Assembly: GCA_016081115.2 (NCBI GenBank)
Contig: CM071930.1
Coordinates: forward strand, 10,273,419-10,337,418
Source of the DNA: Rehmannia glutinosa
Taxonomy: Eukaryota > Streptophyta > Magnoliopsida > Lamiales > Orobanchaceae
Direction of reading: 5' to 3'
Length of the DNA stretch: 64,000 nucleotides
Position 1 is the stretch's first letter; the number at the start of each line of letters is the position of its first letter. Below the pieces are notes generated by a model. That model was not told the DNA's origin, did not search any database, and worked only from the letters and a program-made list of their open reading frames with translations. Shown in pieces: positions 1 to 9,745 of this stretch. A program made the position numbers and the translations under genes.

Positions 1-181
1 AGACTTATTTCAGAAAAGCCAAAGAGTTATTACACTCCTCGGAATCAACCACTCCTGAATATATTTGTGGCCGTGTATATTGTAATCACTCCTTGCGAGT
101 CCTACATAATTCAATACATTAACTAATTACGAAGGAGTTAACTTGATCTAATGGGTTTTTTCAACTTGCATATATTTGAAA

Positions 182-270
182 GGGATGATTATAAAACACC
201 TCCGAGGTTTGAGCTTATTACAAAAATCTCGGAGATAATTCAAAATTACAAAATTCAGGTTAAACGTTGG
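182..270. repeat. Truncated MULE-type MITE fragment
   Basis: The sequence beginning GGGATGATTATAAAACACC is a diverged half copy of the MITE at 30768-31048 (same order of 'ATTACAAAA', 'GAGGTTTG', 'TTCAAAATTACAAAA' blocks). No second terminus or target duplication is visible, so it is a fragment in the 3' flank of COX6A. The rest of 1-554 shows no gene. Confidence 0.5.
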
Positions 271-554
271 GGGTTCCGTCGTATCAAAATGCCACAACTT
301 GATTAAATGCCCTCAATTTATTGAACTTTTATTTTGAGGAAGCACAATGAAATGAAGCACAGAAAAATGAAGGATGAAACACATCCACAATGCATCCGAA
401 AAACAATAGTAATCCCAGTTTCCGAGATTGTCAACATAACATGTTGAACTAAATTTCCAGGTCAATCTGGACAACCATGAGTTTAAATACACTCCAGAAA
501 TGAACTAAATGACTAATTATTCTGAGAGCCTTCATATGGTCAAACCTAGAAGGA

Positions 555-3500
555 TCAATGATGCTTTACTTCAAACAAACCATCCGGACCTGCACTCACA
601 AAAGCTCAAGTTAATAAAAAAGTGAACTGCTCAGCAATCCTAGAAAGTAAAACTGTCATGCAATATAGATGTTGCATTAATGTTTCAAACGAAATACTTT
701 ATTTGAGGATTTTATGTAGCCTACAGTCAGCATATCAATATATGTACGGGATGATATTTATGCGCGTTGATGTTACATTCTGCTGAAAAGCTACCAAGAA
801 AATCAAAGTGTTCGCGACATGAAAAAGGTTGATTTTATAGGGTTCATAATTACAATTTTCTTCACACTTTGGTTTTCCAACAAGAGGGAAAATCAATTAA
901 AACCAAATAAAGTGTTTGCCAGCTTAAAATAATACAACGCATGTAAGACAAAAAGCGTCAGTCCTCAACTCCTCATAAGATAAAAACACTAATCTGTCTC
1001 CCAGGTGCAAACTAAGATTTGTCAGATTGTGACTATTCAAAAAATAGCATAAGATAATTCCTTGGGGTTTCAAACAATTGGGATTGCTGGAAATTTGTAT
1101 TTCTAAGAAAAGATGCCAAATCCACTAGTGAGTACATTATAACACGTGCAGCGAATACGGGCACCCCTTCAGTAGTGTAATCTAACCAACCTCAAGAAAT
1201 TACTCAGAAATCGGATGTGGATTCTGAAATTCACAACACATATCTACTTGCTATTTAATCTATATCCACGATCAGCGTCAAGCAACTAATGCCGAACATC
1301 ATACTGTGTCCACGAGGTGAAAAAAAAATGAACATACTTCTCTTCTGGATCGTTCTTACCCTCCATAATCTTTTGAGATGTTTTCAGTAAACTTCTAATG
1401 TGTCAAAGGTCAGATATGAACACTACAATGTTTTGTCTAGTATCTATATCCTCATTCCAGTCCCTGCTTAGTCATGCTACATTGTAACACAGTTTCATTC
1501 CTTTTCTTGCATAAAAAAAGTTCAGTTTCTCAGCCTAATGCTAGACTGAATGCAATAGACACACATGGCACAGGAGACTAACTTCACAATATCTTACATG
1601 TATACTTTCTTTATACCAAAAGGAAAAATATCTACTTTCTTTATAGCAAAAGGAAAAATATCTAGGCGAGACAACACCAAGTCATCCAGTCAATACAAGG
1701 AGAGTGTTTGGCTAAGCTTATTTAAAAGATCTTATAAGCACATACATCTTATAAGTTGTTTTTAGAGCTTATAAGATGTTAAATCTTATTCTCAGAATAA
1801 GTTGTTGAAGTGTTTGGATAAAATAAGATGGTGTAGCTTTTAAGATGTTAGTAATGGCAATTTTGTAATTAAAACAATCAAAACTAAAAGAGGTTTGTTA
1901 AAATAAGATCTTATTTTGAAAAAAAGTTGGGGTTCCCCTACTTTTTTAAAAACAGTTTATAAGCTCCTGACATCTTATTTTGGAAGCTTATAAGATCTTT
2001 TTCTAAAAAAATTACCAAACAATTTAAAGAGCTTATAAGCTCACCCAAACACCCTCAAGGTCATCATGGGTCACCCAGAAGCAGTAAGGGTAACCCAAAT
2101 GGTAGGATATATCCACAAAAACCACCCCACAAATATCCTTACACCATTGTGGGGATAGAGATATTGAGGAAAGAGAAAAATTGGTTACGAAATTTTAACC
2201 GCAAATTTGATGAACAAAAAAAAATTGCAAGGAAGCCGCATGAGCAACACAACGAAAGCTTTGCATGCGCCAGATGAAGATAGTGGCAACTGAGGAAAGT
2301 TAGGTCCTAGCCGCTGACGCCTGACAATGGGGCTTGCATGCATTTTTTTTTAGTATTTTTTTTTCATTGTTTTCAAATGGGCAATGGGGCCCACAAAAAA
2401 AGGGTTGGAGATTGGAGGAGAGGGGCACTTGAAGAAGTGGTTTATGGGTTTGATGTAGCATGTGAACCCCACAAATATACAACCCACAATAACCCCAAGC
2501 ACACCCCAATAGTGGTATTGGAAGAGGATACTTCCACAAATACCACCCCACAAATATCCTCACACCATTGTGGGGATAGGAATATTGAGGAAGAGAATCT
2601 AGTTACGAAATTGTAACCAGATATCTGATAAACAAAAAAAAAAAAATTGCAAGGTAACACAGCGGAAGCTGGCATGGCACATGTGAGAGCGGATGGGGAC
2701 ACAATGGAGCTTGCATGATTTTTTTCCTTTCGTAGCTTTCCGTATTAAATAATTTTATTTACTGTTTTCAAATGGAAAATGGGGTCCACTACAAAGTAGT
2801 TGGAGGGATATTTGGAGGGATGTACCCCATAAATACCAACACAATAACCTCAAACCATTGGGGTTACCCTAGGAATAAGGTTGCCTCCCCAGAGGCAAAT
2901 CTTGTGATTAGGTGTCTATGGTACAAGGTTTGACATGCTGAGAGTATCATCTGTAAAGATTTTTTAGGTATACTCAGAAAGGTAAGTTATCTTAGGGTAA
3001 CCCCAATGGTTGGGGATATTGTGAGTGGTATTTGTGTGATCTACATGCCACATCAAACCCACAAGTATCAATTCTTCAAATAACCCTCTCCCCAATCAAA
3101 TATCCGTCAAACCACGTTTTTGTGCGTTCATTGTCAATTTGAAAACAATAAATAAAACAGAAAAATACAAAAAAAAAAAAAAACACGCAAGACCCATTGT
3201 CAGCATGGCAGCTTCCATTGTGCTGCTCACACGGCTTCCTTGCAACTTTTCGTTTTTTTATTTATAAAATATCTGGTTACAGATTTTCTCTTTCCTCAAA
3301 ATCTCAATCCCCAAAATGGTGTGGGTATATTTTTGGTGTGATATCTGTGGAAATATCCCCTCCCAATACCACCATTGGGGCACCCTTAAAATACTTTGTC
3401 CACAAAAACTACTTCAGTTCTCCCAATCATCTCTTGGTATTTGGTAAGCTACAGTTTTTCCCAATAATTAAAGCTTCAAAATTATTAAATTTGTGACCAA

Positions 3501-4925
3501 TATTGCAGCACCTCTATACAAACTTTAAGCTATCAAACATAGATTAGAAAATAAATATATCCTTCATTCATATTAATACCATCATGCACGAGAATATTTA
3601 ATATCATGAACTCACATCATCAACATGTATCCTGTATGAAAATAATCTAAAATTTTCCATTTTAGGAAATAACATCAGATCAATGAGAGAATAAGGTTAA
3701 GAACAAAGTAATGTCTCATGCAACAATTAGAAAAGCCTTAATAAAGCAATGATATGAGCCTCCACAAACAAAATTCAAATTTTTAGTATCTCTTTTATAT
3801 TGGAAACACATCAGCACAAGATCATTATTCATTAATACAACAGTTTCTCTGATTAAACACCAATCAGCATAGTTTTGGTGTATCTTGTTAAAAAGGTTGA
3901 ATCTTCTAAAAGTTTAAACACAAATTTCATCAAAAATCCATCATGACTAGCAAGGAAGTATTCTCCAACATAATTTTAACCAATGATAATTACCAGTGGC
4001 ATAAATGTCAATCTTCATACTTTCACTTATCAAAAAACAATAAATATCCACATATATGGTGCTGCTAATGCATGAAACATGATAAATCACACAAAAAATC
4101 AGATAACTTGAAACAAGCACTCCGTAGATCTCATAAAAAATAAATTAAGCAAACAACAATATCATAAGAGGCTCACCCCATGGAAACTCCTTGTTCCGGA
4201 TATGCAAGTAAGGGTATGCCTGCACCACAAAATTAAAATATATCAGAAAAAGCTGACAAAAAAATTTAGAATCAAAATCCTGTCTTTTCAATATTGAAAT
4301 GACTTTATAAGCTGACCAGCTACTTCGCAACACCGAACAACTAAAATCTAGGTTTCATCTAGAAGAAAATTAATATCAGGATGGCATGAGCTCTTGAGGC
4401 GGGTTCTTACGGGAGGCTCTTCGCTGTGCGGATGACCCTTGGATAGGTTAACAATGGCTAGAATTGTGCATGTTGCTATTCCTGCATATGTTATCTTCTC
4501 CCACTTGGATGCCTCAGCTACATTAAATAAAAGGAAATAAAAGATTTAAACAAATGAATCCAGGATTTCAATCACATCATCGCAGTTAAATACATTTCAA
4601 AACAAACTCCCTTAACCCTAATTAAGCTAAATAGAACATGGCATGTAATTAAAACCCTAGATTGGAGATAGGAACAATCAGCAATCTAAACAAACACGTC
4701 CACGAAAAAAGTAATTATTAGATCTTGTGATTTCTCACAATATGTTTTTCGTTCCAATTAAAAATCAATGTGTTATTCTTTAGATATACTTAATCACATA
4801 ATACCAGCTTCATCGTGATGAGCTGAAGAGGAGAAGGAGCGCTTGTAAGCTGGGGAAGAGCGTGGAGCAGCTGCGCCACCGCGGAGGGCGGAACGAAGGC
4901 CAGATCTCACAATCGCCGTCGCCAT
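555..4925 (-). CDS. COX6A: Cytochrome c oxidase subunit 6a, mitochondrial (four exons)
   Basis: Nuclear-encoded subunit of respiratory complex IV in the inner mitochondrial membrane. I assembled four minus-strand exons: 4805-4925, 4411-4517, 4177-4219 and 555-589. All junctions are GT-AG and phases match, giving 306 nt, 101 residues plus stop, the usual length for the plant family. Residues 1 to about 35 are an Arg/Ser/Ala-rich presequence (start MATAIVRSGLRSALRGG). Then follow SKWEKITYAGIATC (start of the single membrane helix), KGHPHSEEPPAYPYLHIRNK and the conserved end FPWGPDGLFEVKHH. The last exon encodes only the final 11 residues and lies 3.6 kb from exon 3, across an intron full of MITEs. 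The start is the first ATG before the presequence. The reading frame is intact, so the gene may be active. The copia remnant begins about 180 bp upstream of the ATG. Family assignment is secure; expression is not shown. Confidence 0.93.
1701..2055. mobile_element. MITE with 20-bp TIRs, 5-bp duplication CAAGG (COX6A intron 3)
   Basis: Starts AGAGTGTTTGGCTAAGCTTA and ends with the near-perfect inverse (TAAGCTCACCCAAACACCCT). CAAGG is present on both sides (1696-1700 and 2056-2060). The 355-bp interior is AT-rich and full of CTTATAAG/AGATCTTAT palindromes, and has no coding potential. The TIR resembles terminal motifs of several plant MITE groups, and the 5-bp duplication does not settle the superfamily. 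Confidence 0.75.
2088..2869. mobile_element. Tandem/nested pair of PIF/Harbinger-type (Tourist-like) MITEs
   Basis: The stretch begins GGGTAACCCAAATGG and ends CCATTGGGGTTACCC, inverse termini of the same family as 2995-3385. The left flank is TAA and the right flank TAG, a diverged 3-bp duplication. Internally the block CCACAAATATCC..CACCATTGTGGGGATAG occurs twice (about 2131-2165 and 2545-2580), followed each time by TATTGAGGAA and an A-tract, so there are two copies joined near 2505. No coding potential beyond chance ORFs. Confidence 0.6.
2995..3385. mobile_element. PIF/Harbinger-type (Tourist-like) MITE, TSD TTA
   Basis: Termini are GGGTAACCCCAATGGT and its inverse ACCATTGGGGCACCC, flanked by TTA at 2992-2994 and 3386-3388. 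The interior shares blocks with 2088-2869 in reverse orientation. It is a 391-bp nonautonomous element inside intron 3 of COX6A. The TIR core differs from that of the full Harbinger at 24978-29039, so that element is probably not its source. Confidence 0.75.
3386..4144. other. Remaining intron 3 sequence of COX6A
   Basis: AT-rich intronic DNA between the last MITE and exon 3. I see no coding region or RNA gene in it. Confidence 0.5.
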
Positions 4926-5042
4926 TTTCGTCTCTTCTCTTTTCAATGTTCTGTTTCACTGTTTGTAGATTCAATTGATTTACCTAGCAATGACACTACC
5001 CCTTTCTCCCTAAAACGATTGTTTTGAGAAGGATAAACCCGC

Positions 5043-5062
5043 TTTCACCTTTAAAGGTGAAA
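5043..5062. repeat. Perfect 20-bp palindrome upstream of COX6A
   Basis: TTTCACCTTTAAAGGTGAAA is a perfect inverted repeat 118 bp upstream of the COX6A ATG, between the gene and the copia remnant. It could be a dimer-binding site in the promoter or chance. No TATA box is obvious for COX6A. Confidence 0.5.
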
Positions 5063-5103
5063 CCGTGAAGTCGTTTAATAACAATTTCTAAGCAGGCGGA
5101 CAA

Positions 5104-5439
5104 TTATTTTTTTTCCCATACATACTCTCTTTTTCCCAAAATGAACGGTATGTTATAGATAATTTCAAAATCGTATATGTATAATCTTTGTGCAAATAAT
5201 AAAATTAGATATATATTTCTATCTATACATGGGGAGAGAGAGAGAGAGATTTGGTAACGAAACATGATAGTATCCATCACAGGTGAATATGTTTCATCAT
5301 AGTCAATCTCAGGTCTTTGGGAGAATCCTTGAGCCACGAGTCGAGCTTTATATCTCACAACCTCGTTTATCTTCCGAGTTCGAGTAATTTTCCCAAATAC
5401 ATTCATTTTGCAACACATCTTTATCCTATTGTTTATCAC
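5104..5439 (-). pseudogene. Ty1/copia reverse transcriptase fragment
   Basis: The frame contains RYKARLVAQGFSQRPEIDYDETYSPVMD, shown here as the two copia RT landmarks KARLVAQGF and DYDETYSPV. Both come from the start of the RT domain. The rest of RT and RNase H is missing, and beyond about 5240 the sequence is unrelated AT-rich DNA with a GAGAGA tract. It belongs to the same minus-strand element as the integrase piece at 5494-6521, separated by a deletion. It is a dead remnant next to the COX6A promoter. Confidence 0.75.
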
Positions 5440-5493
5440 TAGTTTATCATATTTGGACCCGCGTACTCCTAATAATGTACATACTGAATGACC

Positions 5494-6521
5494 CTATGCT
5501 ACACTAGTGAGCTTTGATCTCATTAATAATGTACGAGCAATGACCTGGACTCGTTTAATCAGAGATTCTGCCAACCCATTCTGAGTGTGAATATGTGCTA
5601 CAAGGTGCTCAAAATTAATTCCCATTGTTGCGCAATATTCATCAAAACTTTTTGATGTAAATTCTTCGGCATTATCCAACCCTATATTTTTAATAGGATA
5701 ATCAGGGAAATATGCTTGGAGTTTAATAATTTGCGTTAGTAATCGAGCAAATACAATATTTCTAATAGATAATAGACATATGTGCGACCATCTACAAGAT
5801 GCAACTGTTAAGACCATGAAATATCTAAATGGTCCGCTTGCTGGATGTATTGGTCCATAAATATCACCATGAATACGTTGTAAAAATGATGGTGATCCAT
5901 AACTAACCTTTCCATTGAAGGTCTAGTAATGAATTTTCCTTGTGTACATGATTCACATAAATAATTTTTGGATATCAGCATTTTTGCGCCTTTCAATGGA
6001 TGTTCATTAGTATGTTCAACAATCCTACGCATCATAGTAGTTCTCGGGTGTCTTAGGCGATCATGTCATAACTCAAATATATCATGATGCACCAGCTTCC
6101 AATGCATGGTGGCTTAGGATTCAAAAGCTTTAATTGGGACATAATACAACTCAGAAATTGTCGCTTCAAATTTCTCATGGACATTCTTCTTGCCCATTTT
6201 ATAGGATGTGATACGTAGGCACTCTTTATCATGGTCATTTAGTGTCTCCAAATGATAGTCATTATAACGCACATCCTTAAAACTTAGTAGATTTCTTTTT
6301 AATCTACTAGATTATAATGCATTTTCAATCTGCATGATTGTACCATTAGTCAATATTAATGTTGTATTCCCGGAGCCATCAATCATCTAAACGGGACCAG
6401 ATATAGTTGTAATTTGTGATTTGTACAGTTTCACACTCGAGAAATATACTTTATTCGTTAATATTGAATGAGTTGTAGCACTATAAAGTAGACAATAGTC
6501 TTTCTTATCGGTATTTCCCAT
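5494..6521 (-). pseudogene. Ty1/copia protease-integrase remnant
   Basis: Read from 6521 downwards: MGNTDKKDYC, then YSATTHSIL, which is the aspartic protease motif of this copia group with the catalytic Asp replaced by Tyr. Next come TISGPV, NALYSSRLKRNLLSFKDV-like text, a GAG-pre-integrase zinc-binding block (HDRLRHP, CESCTQGKF) and the integrase core (RWSHICLLS, NAEEFTSKSFDEYC, HTQNGLAESLIKRVQ). Several stops and frameshifts break it (for example after GPV and near 5810). In the integrase core, DNAEEF carries the second Asp of the DDE triad, and QNGLAESLIKR follows it. Gag of the same element lies at 14373-14860, beyond a Helitron insertion. Nonfunctional. Confidence 0.8.
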
Positions 6522-6647
6522 AACACCTGATATAACATTATTGAATTAAATTATGCGATTATCTTTATGATTTTATATGTCGAAAATTCTATCAATGTGA
6601 AACAGCTAAATAATAACATAAAGGCATAACAAAACTTTAAATATAAA

Positions 6648-6660
6648 AGATTTTATTTGA
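6648..6660 (-). promoter_or_regulatory. Possible poly(A) signal after the micro-ORF
   Basis: The minus strand reads CAAATAAAATC about 40 nt after the stop of the 52-codon ORF. AATAAA at this spacing would suit a short transcript starting from the TATA box at 6927-6939. Inference only. Confidence 0.3.
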
Positions 6661-6694
6661 CAACATAGACACATATAATCATCTAATTATTACA

Positions 6695-6853
6695 TCATGC
6701 TAAATAAATTGTTACAGCTAACAACGGATAAATGATGACAACAAAAATCTCAATCATAAGCCCAAAATAACCCGGAGGATATTCTCCAACAAAAATTAAA
6801 ATGGCATACATTATGACTAGCAAAATAAGAAATATCATAGTTGGATTAAACAT
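6695..6853 (-). CDS. Small hydrophobic ORF (52 aa, two predicted membrane segments)
   Basis: Minus-strand ORF with ATG at 6853 and TGA at 6697-6695. The product starts MFNPTMIFLILLVIMYAILI, has a short linker FVGEYPPGYF, then a second hydrophobic run (GLMIEIFVVIIYPLLAVTIY) and ends LA. This predicts two transmembrane helices (about residues 5-23 and 31-51). The start context is AAGATG. A TATA box lies about 75-85 nt upstream of the ATG and an AATAAA about 40 nt past the stop. It sits between gag and pol of the decayed copia element once the Helitron is removed. I do not recognise the family: its size resembles PMP3/RCI2 peptides, but its sequence does not. It could be a small captured gene, a cryptic part of this copia lineage, or chance. 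Confidence 0.35.
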   Translation of the reverse strand: MFNPTMIFLILLVIMYAILIFVGEYPPGYFGLMIEIFVVIIYPLLAVTIYLA

Positions 6854-6926
6854 CTTGATGAATAAATGAAACTAGATTGAAGTATTGAGAATATATGATA
6901 ATGTGAGAATTGTTGAATGAAATGTT

Positions 6927-6939
6927 GGTATATTTATAG
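6927..6939 (-). promoter_or_regulatory. TATA box (minus strand) upstream of the micro-ORF
   Basis: The minus strand reads CTATAAATATACC, a good plant TATA box, followed by a pyrimidine/A-rich leader (CATTTCATTCAACAATTCTC). It could drive the small ORF at 6695-6853, or be an internal or LTR promoter of the copia remnant. Confidence 0.45.
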
Positions 6940-7037
6940 ATAAAAAGTTAATGTTCATAGCCATTACATGACTGTTGGGGAGGAAAAATTTGAATGTGGA
7001 AATTGTGAATGATTTAGTGGAATTATAATGATACTAG

Positions 7038-8193
7038 TCTTTTTCCCCTGCGATGCACGTGGTGGATATCTATTAGGTCTATCCTTTTTGTATTGTTACA
7101 TGTATATTTTTCTAATTGTCTTATGAATTCTATCTCCTGCATTTTTGGATGGGAACATCCCTGACTGAATAGGATGGAATGGGGAATCCCTGGTTAATTC
7201 GGGTATGAGAGCGGGATGGATATTCTCTGCTTCTCTTGAGCCATGGATTGGACATGGACGATATTTATATCACCGTCCTCATTTCTATTCCGATTAGATA
7301 TAAAACGGGGATTCTTCATTCTCATTCCCTTCCCCGAATATGTATATTGGATTTATCTATTATTAATATTAATTCTATTTATAGTTTTTATTTGTTAATT
7401 CTAAAAATTCCCAAAAATCTTTACATTTTTACTTATACTTATTCTTTATTTTACAACTTATGGAATTATGTTATCTATGTTTAAAAAAAAAATAGTGATT
7501 GCAAAAAATTTAAAATTTCAAAAAATAATTAAAATTTAAAGATAATTAATTCGATTATAAATCATACGATTAAACAATAAAAATATAAACTATTATAGAC
7601 TATTAAAAATCTCTTTAAATATGAAATATTTTGTTGTGTGAATATGAATTGTATCGATTTATAGAACATGTTTATCTATAAGAAAGTAAAAGTTTTAAAA
7701 ACATTTTAACTGGCAAATGTTGAATTTTTTTCTACTACCCCAATGTTGAATATTTAACAAATTGTATTGAACAATAAAGTCATTTCAAATTCCGAACACT
7801 TTTTGGGGTTTAGGAACCTGAACAGTTATCAAAATTATTAAAGGAATTAAAATAATAACTTTGTTTTATATTTAGCAATGCAATTTTAAGGGAAAATGAA
7901 ATATTTCAAAAAAATAAAAACTATTTTTTATATATATACACATATATCAAACAAACAATTTCATATCTAATTTCAAATGTACAACTTTGAAACTTGAATA
8001 TCAAAACATGTTGATAAATATAAAAGATAATTTCTATTAAGATGAAAAGTATGTTAATAAATAAACAATAATTTTCTATATATAAAATACTATGATGTGT
8101 ATAATTTCCTATTAATTAATTTTCTTCTTACATAAATATATATAATGCTATGTTTTTTATATATGTGATATGTAAATTTTGGATACATATTTT
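7038..8193. other. AT-rich Helitron interior
   Basis: Helitron body on the left of the nested copia element. Very AT-rich, with no credible coding sequence; ORFs here are short and look like chance. Confidence 0.5.
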
Positions 8194-9681
8194 TGTTAGA
8201 TAAATATTTTTATCATGATTTTGATGATTATGTTTTACTGGGTTTTTATACCAAAACAATGTCTCCTATTGTTGTCCAAATACTCCAAATCGATTTTAAA
8301 TTATATTCCGGATTATTTCTAAAAAGATTGTTTTCGACTTTTCAAATAATTTGTTTTGAGCGATATTAAAAATGATTTCCATGTTTTAAAGTGTTTTTAA
8401 TAATTACCGATACCATCAAGGTAAAACGGCGCTCGAAAAATAATGTCAGAATTTTTGACGGTCCGAAAACCCCTGGAACAGGTCGACCGGTCGATCCATA
8501 GGTCGACCGGTGCCTGATCGATGTTATCAAAGTTTATCTCGCAAAATTTCTCCAGGGATGGGTCGACCCCTCCGGTCAACCGGTCGACACATGGGTTGAC
8601 CCAACTGACGTGTCTCCCCTGCCTCTCTGTTTCAAGTTTCCTTCATTTCATTTTCGAGCTTGGACAGGTCGACCGTTTGGTCGACCGGTTGACCAGGGTG
8701 GTCAACCGGTCGTCCCCCCCGGGCGACCTGTGTGGGACTCAGCTGCAACGAACTTATTTTTAAATCTTTGTATTGCTCGACCGGTCGACCCACATGTTGA
8801 CCAATTCAAAATCAGTCGATTCTTGAGCTTATAGGAGACAACTTTTCCTGGTTTTATGGGGTTGATTTGTAACAGCTATATTCTTGTTTTAACTTGTATT
8901 TCTTTTCAGATTTCACTCTCCAAGAGGAGCCTATCAATGTTTAATACCTCTCCTATAAATAGAGGAAGATTTGGAGTAACAAATACAAGATAATACACTA
9001 CAACACAACAAGAGACATATCAAGCAAATATTTTGTTCTTCACTTTCACATTCTTGTTGTAATAACCTAAGTCTTTCACTTTCACATCTTGAGGTCTAGG
9101 CTTGATTCTTGATTACACTTGCACTTCAAAATTGTATAATTTATTATCGAGTTGTAATTTTGATTTTGTGTTCATCATTCAAACACAAGATATCCTTGTG
9201 AGTGTTCTTGTGTTAAGAGCACACTTCGGTGATCTTAGGTGTTGAAGAGTGTGGTACTCTTCATAGGTGTAAGAAGATTGTGGTAATATTCTTGTGGAAG
9301 AGTTTGGTACTCTTCGAGGTGGAAGAGTTTGGTGCTCTTCGAGGTGTTAAAGAGTTTGGTACTCTTCAAGTTGGAAGATTGTGGTAATCTTCATTGGTGC
9401 TGTTGTAAGAAGAGTGTGGTACTCTTCAAGGTGAAGTTGTAATAATTTTGGTAATTATTAATAAAATTCTTTTTTTTTTCGAAACCCATCCCGGATATAC
9501 TGGGGTGGTAGAGCACATAGTCCCTAGGTGGGGTGAAGCTCTATAAATCGACGTGTGTTTTTTATTTTCCCCCACTTACATTCTTGCTTCCATCTTCACA
9601 TTCGAAAAAAGGGCGAAACTCAAAAAATCGGCATAATCTATTCACCCCCCCTCTAGATTATCGTAGCCACTTGGACTAACA
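8194..9681 (+). repeat. 5' LTR of copia element 1
   Basis: Starts TGTTAGATAAATATTTTTAT, ends TTGGACTAACA. It contains six exact GGTCGACC copies between about 8479 and 8800, a TATA box TCCTATAAATAGAGG at about 8951-8965, and a U5 array of short hairpin units of the type GAAGAGTTTGGTACTCTTC (about 9240-9435). Confidence 0.88.
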
Positions 9682-9683
9682 AG

Positions 9684-9696
9684 TGGTATCAGAGCC
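9684..9696 (+). other. Primer-binding site of copia element 1 (tRNA-iMet type)
   Basis: TGGTATCAGAGCC starts two bases after the LTR end; this is the standard plant copia PBS complementary to the 3' end of initiator tRNA-Met. Confidence 0.9.
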
Positions 9697-9745
9697 AAAC
9701 TCTTTGGCAAGCTCGTTCCACATCGCGAGTAAAAAGAAAAGATCC

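Noticed and set aside
6695..6853. Assignment of the hydrophobic ORF to the PMP3/RCI2 family
   Set aside because: Size and two helices fit, but the family's conserved Pro/Gly/Tyr pattern is not there.
8521..8834. ORFs in the copia LTR rich in GRPVDQ/VDRSTH repeats (also 12433-12944, 15697-15906)
   Set aside because: They are translations of the GGTCGACC repeat cluster in LTRs, in several frames at once, with no family resemblance.
9240..9435. Regularly spaced short repeats as a CRISPR array
   Set aside because: Plant LTR hairpin repeats without conserved repeat/unique spacer structure; CRISPR does not apply here.
9684..9696. tRNA-like TGGTATCAGAGCC sequences as tRNA gene ends
   Set aside because: They are retroelement primer-binding sites right after LTR ends; no cloverleaf surrounds them, and I found no tRNA gene in the window.
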